Assembly: GCA_046735355.1 (NCBI GenBank)
Contig: JBKPTC010000058.1
Coordinates: forward strand, 1-51,837
DNA: 51,837 nucleotides
Direction of reading: 5' to 3'
Source of the DNA: DATAEU01 sp046735355
GTDB lineage: Bacteria > Actinomycetota > UBA4738 > HRBIN12
The notes beneath the pieces are model-generated. The model saw only the letters and a list, made by a program, of their open reading frames with translations. It did not search any database and was not told the DNA's origin. This document shows positions 1 to 5,269 of the stretch, in pieces (position 1 is the stretch's first letter; each line of letters opens with the position of its first letter). The translations under genes were made by a program, and so were the position numbers.

Positions 1-1
1 G

Positions 2-886
2 GATGCGCGCGGGCTCGTCGACGTCTCGGCGCTCGAGAAGCTCGTCGACGAGGACGTCGCCGGGCTGATGCTCACCAATCCGAACACGCTCGGGCTGTTC
101 GAGGAGGAGATCGAGAAGATCACCGCCGTCGTCCACGGCGTTGGTGGGCTCGTCTACTACGACGGCGCGAACCTCAACGCGATCCTCGGCCGGTGCCGGC
201 CCGGCGATATGGGATTCGACATCGTCCACATCAACACGCACAAGACGTTCGCGACGCCGCACGGAGGGGGAGGACCGGGCGCCGGACCGGTCGGCGTGAC
301 CGAGGAGCTGATTCCGTTCCTTCCGTCGCCGCTCGTCGAGCGCTCGGAGGACGGAACGTTCCGGCTGGAGCGCCACCGACCCGACTCGATCGGCCGGATG
401 CACGGCTTCTACGGCAATTTCGGCGTGCTCGTCCGCGCATACGCGTACGTCTTCCTGCACGGACGCAACGGCCTGCGCGACGTTGCCGAGCGCGCCGTGC
501 TCAACGCCAACTACCTCGCCGATCTCGTCAAGGAGGACTTCCCGCTCGCACATCCGGGCGGACGGCCGATGCACGAGTTCGTCGCGACCTCCAAGCGGCT
601 CAAGGACGAGACGGGGATCCGCGCCGTGGACGTCGCCAAGCGGATCATCGACCTCGGCTTCCATCCCTCGACGGTGTACTTCCCGCTGGTCGTCGAGGAG
701 GCGCTGATGGTCGAGCCGACGGAGACCGAGAGCAAGGACACGCTCGACGCCTTCGCCGAAGCGATGCGGCAGGCGGCGCGCGAGGCTCGCTCGGAGCCGG
801 ACGTGCTGCACGAGGCACCGGTCACCACGCCGGTCCGCCGGCTCGACGAGGCACGCGCGGCTCGACACCTCAAGCTGCGCTGGTAG
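2..886 (+). CDS. gcvPB: Glycine dehydrogenase (decarboxylating) subunit 2, 3' part
   Basis: This is the C-terminal subunit of the two-subunit P-protein of the glycine cleavage system. That enzyme uses pyridoxal phosphate to decarboxylate glycine and passes the aminomethyl group to the lipoyl H-protein. The reading frame is open from base 2, so the N-terminus lies outside the window; about 294 residues remain. The family stretch LMLTNPNTLGLFE appears near the left edge. The PLP-lysine motif NTHKTFATPHGGGGPGAGP follows, with the lysine at about bases 242-244. The C-terminal half continues in the usual way to a TAG at 884-886. Other gcv genes are presumably upstream. One-carbon units from this pathway could feed the same folate pool as the MetF cluster near 41 kb; that link is inference. 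Confidence 0.95.
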   Translation, partial: DARGLVDVSALEKLVDEDVAGLMLTNPNTLGLFEEEIEKITAVVHGVGGLVYYDGANLNAILGRCRPGDMGFDIVHINTHKTFATPHGGGGPGAGPVGVTEELIPFLPSPLVERSEDGTFRLERHRPDSIGRMHGFYGNFGVLVRAYAYVFLHGRNGLRDVAERAVLNANYLADLVKEDFPLAHPGGRPMHEFVATSKRLKDETGIRAVDVAKRIIDLGFHPSTVYFPLVVEEALMVEPTETESKDTLDAFAEAMRQAAREARSEPDVLHEAPVTTPVRRLDEARAARHLKLRW

Positions 887-1073
887 CCCGCCGGGCCGTT
901 CCGAGTTGTGGCGTCGAGCCCGCGCGGCACGCTCCGATCTCCCGACCAGCCGACCACGCGATCGCCCGAACCGGTGGCCGCCGCGTGGCCCATCGGCCAC
1001 CCGTCCGGCTAGTTCGCGCGGGCCATCCGGCGCTCAAGCCGGGGGAGCGCCGGTCCGATAGGGACTGAGCACA

Positions 1074-1180
1074 GGCACGGATAGGTCGGTCCCGAAACGG
1101 CAAACCGCCGGCGACGGCGGGACGCAAAGCTCCGGGCCTCCGAGGCAGGGAGGCGGCCGAGCTGCCGAAGGATCCGAGCC
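1074..1180 (+). ncRNA. Cyclic-di-GMP-I (GEMM-I) riboswitch aptamer
   Basis: The core matches the GEMM-I consensus: GGCAAACC at 1099-1106, a hairpin CCGCCG-GCGA-CGGCGG with a GNRA tetraloop at 1105-1120, then GACGCAAAGC at 1121-1130. A second arm starts at CCGGGCCT and ends in GGCGGCCGAGCTGCCGAA (1152-1169). P1 is GGC(A)CGGAT at 1074-1082 paired with ATCCG(A)GCC at 1172-1180. The base matching G20 of the Vibrio Vc2 aptamer is G1100, which favours c-di-GMP over cGAMP (known for the family). A1127 matches the intercalating A47. It lies 44 bases upstream of a CAP-domain gene on the same strand. Confidence 0.93.
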
Positions 1181-1222
1181 CTCGACGGGCCGGACCCGCG
1201 GGACCCGGGGTCGGGAGGCTCG
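1175..1222 (+). promoter_or_regulatory. Expression platform: anti-Shine-Dalgarno helix exclusive with P1
   Basis: Bases 1175-1186 can pair with 1210-1222 in a helix of 12 pairs with one bulged A (1216) and one G-U pair. This helix buries the GGGAGG ribosome binding site at 1213-1218. The first six bases of the left strand (CGAGCC, 1175-1180) are also the 3' strand of aptamer P1, so the two helices exclude each other. The simplest reading is that c-di-GMP stabilises P1, frees the ribosome site and turns translation on. The pairing is read from the sequence; the direction of control is inference. Confidence 0.65.
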
Positions 1223-1224
1223 CC

Positions 1225-1689
1225 ATGATGGTTCGCCGTGTGCGGCGCGGAGGCGCCGCCGTGATCGTCCTCCTCGTGGCCGGCATCTTCGTCGCGTCGC
1301 TCGCCGGCGTCGCGACCGCCGGGGAGATGACCCGCCGCGAGCGGTTGTTCCACCTCACCAACGAGGCTCGCGTCGAGCACGAGCGTCATCGCGTCGCACT
1401 CGTCGATCGGCTCTCTCGGTACGCGAAGCGGCACAGCGAAGCGATGGCCGATGCCGGCTACCTGTTCCACTCGGACTCCTCGATGCTCCAGCGCATCCTC
1501 GCGCCGTACGACTGGTCGATCGGTGGCGAGAACGTCGGCGTCGGGGGCAGCGTCGACAGCCTGCAGGCCGCCTTCATGGCGAGCCCCGAGCACCGCGACA
1601 ACATCCTGCGCTCCGAGTTCGACCACACCGCCATCGGCTTCGTCCGCCAGGACGGCAGCCTGTGGGTGACCGTCATCTTCTACGGCTGA
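1225..1689 (+). CDS. Secreted CAP-domain protein under c-di-GMP riboswitch control
   Basis: A 154-residue CAP/SCP superfamily protein (YkwD-like). Residues 1-32 form a signal peptide: RRVRR, a hydrophobic run, then ATAGE. The CAP domain fills the rest, with LTNEAR, HSEAMADAG, HSDSS, GGENVGVG and the C-terminal block SPEHRDNIL...HTAIGF. These include the His/Glu cavity residues of the fold. The cellular role of bacterial CAP proteins is mostly unknown; they are usually exported and linked to the envelope or biofilm. GGGAGG lies 6 bases before the ATG at 1225; a second ATG at 1228 is possible. The upstream riboswitch ties expression to c-di-GMP, the usual signal for sessile life. Confidence 0.9.
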   Translation: MMVRRVRRGGAAVIVLLVAGIFVASLAGVATAGEMTRRERLFHLTNEARVEHERHRVALVDRLSRYAKRHSEAMADAGYLFHSDSSMLQRILAPYDWSIGGENVGVGGSVDSLQAAFMASPEHRDNILRSEFDHTAIGFVRQDGSLWVTVIFYG

Positions 1690-1702
1690 GAAAACCAAGC
1701 GT

Positions 1703-1746
1703 GTACTCTGGCCTGCGGACCCCTCCCTTCCCGCAGGTCAGAGTAC
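1703..1746 (+). terminator. 16-bp hairpin downstream of the CAP gene
   Basis: GTACTCTGGCCTGCGG (1703-1718) and CCGCAGGTCAGAGTAC (1731-1746) form a 16-pair stem with a single G-U pair and a 12-base loop. It starts 13 bases after the CAP stop codon. There is no T-run after it, so it may stabilise the mRNA 3' end rather than act as a classical intrinsic terminator. Confidence 0.55.
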
Positions 1747-1790
1747 CGGTAGGTTCCTATCGGTCCGTTCTTGTTACCGCTGTGACCGTT

Positions 1791-1812
1791 CGTTGACCGT
1801 TTCCAGTCAACG
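1791..1812. repeat. Small inverted repeat between convergent genes
   Basis: CGTTGAC (1791-1797) and GTCAACG (1806-1812) flank 8 bases. TGACCG also occurs three times between about 1782 and 1825. The position, between the ends of the CAP gene and the DksA-like gene, suits a terminator for either strand, but no T-run supports it. Confidence 0.35.
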
Positions 1813-1873
1813 GACGTGACCGATTCGTGCGCGGCGAGGCGCACGCGCGAGCGGCGTGTCGCCGCCCCGTTCC

Positions 1874-2224
1874 TCAGTGCCCCAGTCGACGACTTTCCTC
1901 GTCGGCCTCGGCCACCGTCAGCTCGGCCGTCGGCACCGCCTCGAGGCGCTCGTCCGGGATCGGCTCTCCACTCCTGACCGAAAGGCCGTAGGTTCCGGCC
2001 GCAAGGCGCCGCTCGGCCCGCTCGACGGCGGCGAGTTGTTCTTGCAGCTCCTCGCGCCGGCCCTCGTCGAGTTCGTCTTGCAGCAGCTCTCGCCCGCGGT
2101 CACCTGCGTCGAACTCATCTCCTTCAGCCGCGGCGCCCTCGTCCGCGTGGACGAGCCCGGCGAGTTCGTGTTCGATCCGCTCCCGTTCGGCGGCGAGAAG
2201 CTGATGGGCTCGAGTCGGATCCAC
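1874..2224 (-). CDS. DksA/TraR-like protein lacking the zinc-finger cysteines
   Basis: About 116 residues. A charged helical hairpin (LLAAERERIEHELAGL ... ELQEQLAAVERAERRLAAGTYG) leads into the block SVRSGEPIPDERLEAVPTAE. This is the DksA/TraR zinc-finger signature with the four cysteines replaced by S, S and other residues. Zinc-less versions are known among actinobacterial relatives. DksA-type proteins enter the RNA polymerase secondary channel; whether this one does is inference. No ATG fits. The GTG at 2224 gives the usual family start (M-D-P-x-R-A-x-x-L-L), but it lacks a well-spaced ribosome site. A GTG at 2248 is the alternative. Confidence 0.7.
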   Translation of the reverse strand: MDPTRAHQLLAAERERIEHELAGLVHADEGAAAEGDEFDAGDRGRELLQDELDEGRREELQEQLAAVERAERRLAAGTYGLSVRSGEPIPDERLEAVPTAELTVAEADEESRRLGH

Positions 2225-2469
2225 GGCCTCAGCGTAGCGTGTGTCCACCGCAAAGACGGGCCGCGAAAAGGAGACGGTGGCTCGCCCGGTAGTTGAGGCA
2301 TTCTCTCGGACCTGCGCCCACGAAGGGGTGGCGCGTGCGAGTCCCTCGTCCGCGCGAGGCCTGCGCACGAGCACGGCGTTGCCCAAGAACACCGGCCGCG
2401 GAAGGGGGTGGCGCGCTCTTGCCGAGCAGGACGATGGGAACCCCGGTACGACGCAACAAGGTCTCCGTC

Positions 2470-2499
2470 GTCTGCGAGTCCTTTGTCTGCGAGTCCTTT
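2470..2499. repeat. Tandem duplication, 15 bp x 2
   Basis: GTCTGCGAGTCCTTT occurs twice in direct succession (2470-2484 and 2485-2499), overlapping the stop end of the oxidoreductase gene by two bases. The 2225-2497 interval otherwise holds no gene I can recognise. Confidence 0.85.
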
Positions 2500-3415
2500 A
2501 TGGACGAACGCTGATGATCGTCTTCCCCTTCCGTCGCTCCGTCGGGTTGAGGGCCGCAACGGCGTCGTCGAGGGCCGCGACCGTGCCGATGTTCGTCCGC
2601 AGTCGCCCGTCCCGCACGCGCTCGACGATCTCACTCAGTTGCGCGCGATCGGACTCGACAACGAAGTCGATCGCCAGGCCGTCCGCGGGCCGCGCCTCGG
2701 ACGGCCCGACGACGGTCACCAGTGTTCCTCCGGCTCGAACCAGGCCGGCGGACCGCTTCTGGATATCGCCGCCGATGACATCGAAGACCAGATCGACTCC
2801 TTCGATGTCTTCCAGCGCGTCGTTGTCGAGGTCGACGAACGCGTGCGCGCCGAAGTCGAGCGCCGTCTGACGGTCGGCGCCGCGTCCGGTGCCGATGACG
2901 TACGCACCGACGTCACGGGCGAGCTGCGTCACCATCGAGCCGACTGCGCCCGCTGCGCCGTGCGCGAGGACGCTTTGCCCCGCCTTAACGCGGCCGTGCT
3001 CGAACAGTCCCTGCCACGCGGTCAGGCCAGAGATCGGCAGGCTCGCAGCCACCGTGAAATCGACGTCGGCCGGGAGCGGCGCGAGATTGCGTGCCTCGAC
3101 GGCCACATATTCCGCAAGGGTCCCGTCGCGATGCCAGTCGGTGAGGCCGAACACGCGCTGTCCTAGAGACAGTCCCGTCGTCCCATAGCCGAGGGCGGTG
3201 ACCACCCCCGCCAGCTCGTGGCCGGGGATCGACGGTGTTCGGTCGCGGTTGCGGCGATCGGTCCAGGTCGAGGGCCACGCCACCTCAGTAGGGACGAATC
3301 CCGACGCGTGAACCTGAACGACGACGTCGTTTATCGCTGCCGGCGGCTCGGGCCGCTCCATCAGCGTCATCCCGGCCGTCCCCGCAGCCTGGTCCGTCAC
3401 CACGATCGCCTGCAA
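2498..3415 (-). CDS. NADP-dependent zinc-less MDR oxidoreductase (quinone-reductase-like)
   Basis: A 305-residue medium-chain dehydrogenase/reductase. The N-terminal GroES-like domain shows GFVPTEV, PGHELAGVV and GQRVFGL. The Rossmann domain carries the nucleotide-binding motif AHGAAGAVGSMVTQLA, then GADRQ and the C-terminal substrate domain ending in KTIISVRP. The zinc ligands of alcohol dehydrogenases are absent, which points to the quinone oxidoreductase/enoyl reductase branch. The substrate cannot be named. The start is TTG at 3415, with AGAGAGG about 8 bases upstream. It stands alone on this strand. Confidence 0.88.
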   Translation of the reverse strand: MQAIVVTDQAAGTAGMTLMERPEPPAAINDVVVQVHASGFVPTEVAWPSTWTDRRNRDRTPSIPGHELAGVVTALGYGTTGLSLGQRVFGLTDWHRDGTLAEYVAVEARNLAPLPADVDFTVAASLPISGLTAWQGLFEHGRVKAGQSVLAHGAAGAVGSMVTQLARDVGAYVIGTGRGADRQTALDFGAHAFVDLDNDALEDIEGVDLVFDVIGGDIQKRSAGLVRAGGTLVTVVGPSEARPADGLAIDFVVESDRAQLSEIVERVRDGRLRTNIGTVAALDDAVAALNPTERRKGKTIISVRP

Positions 3416-3701
3416 TAGGAGACCTCTCTCTGTCTCAGGTCCTCCCTACATGACATCCTCGTTCACCAATATCAGCGGAGCGAAACCTCGGCGTGTCACC
3501 ATGGTTGACGGCTGTGTGCGCCGTTCCCGGAACCCGCTCGCACAGCGGTCGAGGCTCGGCGATGGACGCTTGGAACAACGGAACCTCGAACCGACGGTCC
3601 CCGCCTTCGCTCGATGCCCAATCCGCTTCCCGAAGCACAGTTGACCGACCGACGCGGGCCGTGGAAGGCTCGCTGGGAGCGCTGTCGACAGGGAGGGAGA
3701 C

Positions 3702-3935
3702 ATGCGACGACGGGCGATTCTGCTGCTGCTCGCGGGCCTCGGGGTGCTCGGAGCCCTGCCGATCTCCGCCTCTGCGTCTGCCAACCCGACGCACGGGGCG
3801 TGCATCGCTCAGTTCACGAGCAACCAGGGACCGGGCGAGGTCGGCGCGACCGTCAAGGTTGTGGCCCATGAGGCACACCCGCTCGGCCAGGTCATCGTTA
3901 GCCAAAGCGGGCAGCTGAAGCCGCCCTGCGAGTAG
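3702..3935 (+). CDS. Small secreted protein of unknown function
   Basis: 77 residues. The N-terminus MRRRAILLLLAGLGVLGALP followed by ISASASA is a clear signal peptide. The mature part is about 50 residues with two cysteines (GACIAQF and the end KPPCE) that could form one disulfide. A strong ribosome site, AGGGAGGGA, precedes the ATG by 3 bases, which supports a real gene despite its size. I do not recognise a family. The flanking spacers (3416-3701 and 3936-4219) show no further gene. Confidence 0.65.
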   Translation: MRRRAILLLLAGLGVLGALPISASASANPTHGACIAQFTSNQGPGEVGATVKVVAHEAHPLGQVIVSQSGQLKPPCE

Positions 3936-4219
3936 GACCGGCGCGGACCCGCCCCTCTCGTGCGGTGGGGTACTCGCCGCGTGAAGTGCCGGACGGGGCG
4001 CCTGCGTCGAGCGTGGGATCGCGTGTGGCAGCGCAATCGGCGGTGCGAACCGGGGCGCTGGGACTTCGGGCCTCCGGACGGAGAGGGCGTTCGCGAACCC
4101 AGACGGCCATCGCCTTTCGCCGGAGCTGGCGCAGTCGCTCTGCCGCTGACGTCTGATCGTCTGATCCCTGAACCGAGACGGCGAGAACAGGGCGCACAAG
4201 CAGACGAAGGGTTTGCCCG

Positions 4220-4663
4220 ATGCGGATCGAGGTCTCGACGACGGTCGACCGATCGGTCCTCGACGTGTGGAGGTGGTACGCGGAGGATCACGTTCGGAAC
4301 CACCCCCGTTGGGATCCGGACATGGAGTTGGAGCAGATCTCGGAAGGACCGATCGGGCTCGGGACGAAGATCCGCCGGCGCAACGCTCGCTTCGGCGCTC
4401 CGGTCGAAGGGGAGATGGTCGTAGTCGAGTGGGAACCGGAGCGAGCACTCGGGATGACGATCCATGACGCGAACATGGACATGTACGGGCGCACGACGTT
4501 CGAGGACCAAGGGGAGGACGCGACGTTGCTGACGATCACAAGCGACATCCCAGGTCTGGACGAGTCGAGGGCGGAAGTCGTTGCGAGCAGGATGGAACGG
4601 ACGATCCAGAACGTGAAGACCCTGATCGAATCGGACGGAATCGCACAGCACGATGCTGATTGA
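4220..4663 (+). CDS. SRPBCC (START-like) ligand-binding protein
   Basis: 147 residues that fit the SRPBCC/polyketide-cyclase fold. It opens with the typical first strand RIEVSTTVDRSVLDVWRWYAEDHVRNHPRWDP, has GPIGLGTKIR in the middle, and ends in a long helix (AEVVASRMERTIQNVKTLIES). Such proteins bind hydrophobic ligands; the ligand here is unknown. GAAGGG lies about 7 bases before the ATG. The gene stands alone. A 7-bp stem directly after the stop codon probably marks the transcript end. Confidence 0.85.
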   Translation: MRIEVSTTVDRSVLDVWRWYAEDHVRNHPRWDPDMELEQISEGPIGLGTKIRRRNARFGAPVEGEMVVVEWEPERALGMTIHDANMDMYGRTTFEDQGEDATLLTITSDIPGLDESRAEVVASRMERTIQNVKTLIESDGIAQHDAD

Positions 4664-4692
4664 CTCCACCAGGCGCGGAGTGGGCGGTGGAG
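4664..4692 (+). terminator. Hairpin immediately after the SRPBCC stop codon
   Basis: CTCCACC (4664-4670) pairs with GGTGGAG (4686-4692) across a 15-base loop. It begins one base after the TGA at 4661-4663. No T-run follows. Confidence 0.4.
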
Positions 4693-4822
4693 AGGTCGTG
4701 CGCGCCCGCCGGTAGTCGTTTTCCGTTCGGCGCCGAGAAGGCATCCAGGGCTGCTGGCGGGCCCTCCCTGGCAACAGCTACCGGCGCGGGCTCGGCCGCT
4801 ACTGCGCGGTGTCCCGGGGTTG

Positions 4823-5172
4823 TCAATCGATCGAGCACAGTCTCGCATCGTTGAAGCAGAGCACGAACTCGACGTAGTACGTGCCAGGCGGAAGAGACCC
4901 TGTATTGACGTTGACGTTGAGATTGGGCTGCTCGTCCTCGGGCTCTGGCTGAAGCTACCCCGCATCCACGTCTCGACCGACTGTGGTGCCCGCCTGCTGC
5001 ACGTGGATGTTGTACCGAATGGGGCCACCGCTCCCCAGATGCGCTTGTACCGAGTAGGAGATCACGCCCGGCGGGAAGCTCCGCCCACGGGTCGAGGTGC
5101 TTCCAGGCGCTCCGGGCGAACGATCAGCGTCTCAGCGAATCTATGTGGCACGTCTTCGGCCCTACCGTTCCA
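4823..5172 (-). pseudogene. Decayed minus-strand gene, frameshifted and with an internal stop
   Basis: Reading the minus strand by hand gives protein-like sequence in pieces. EDVPHRFAETLIVRPER sits near 5160-5110. After a frameshift around 5090-5120 the sequence includes RSFPPGVISYSVQAHLG and YNIHVQQAGTTVGRDVDAG, then a TAG (4955-4957). The same frame continues with NVNVNTGSLPPGTYYVEFV and CFNDARLCSID, ending at a TGA (4823-4825). A good ribosome site, AAGGAGGGG, lies upstream of a GTG near 5170, but that frame stops after three codons. The fragments look like an extracellular beta-sandwich. I do not recognise the family. Sequencing error is possible, but two independent lesions argue for decay. 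Confidence 0.55.
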
Positions 5173-5204
5173 CGGCTGAGACCCCTCCTTCCTCGACCGT
5201 AGAA

Positions 5205-5240
5205 GCCGAAGGCCCCGGGCATCCGCCCGGGGCCTTCGCT
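5205..5240 (-). terminator. Strong GC hairpin downstream of the surface-protein gene
   Basis: GAAGGCCCCGGGC (5208-5220) and GCCCGGGGCCTTC (5225-5237) form a perfect 13-bp stem with a 4-base loop. With one bulged base it extends to AGC/GCT. It lies about 30 bases past the stop of the minus-strand surface-protein gene. A short TTT follows it on the plus strand, so it may work in both directions. Confidence 0.7.
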
Positions 5241-5269
5241 TTGGGGTTCCCCTCCCTGAACGGGTGTAG

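Noticed and set aside
1074..1180. c-di-AMP (ydaO) riboswitch, common before actinobacterial cell-wall genes
   Set aside because: The GGCAAACC and GACGCAAAGC core with the GNRA loop and the GCTGCCGAA end is specific to GEMM-I.
4955..5120. Programmed frameshift or stop-codon readthrough in the decayed gene
   Set aside because: No slippery heptamer or supporting structure was seen, and the initiating frame also stops after three codons.
4820..5179. 119-codon plus-strand frame in the 606-base gap
   Set aside because: There is no ribosome site or family signal. The protein-like signal is on the minus strand (the decayed gene).
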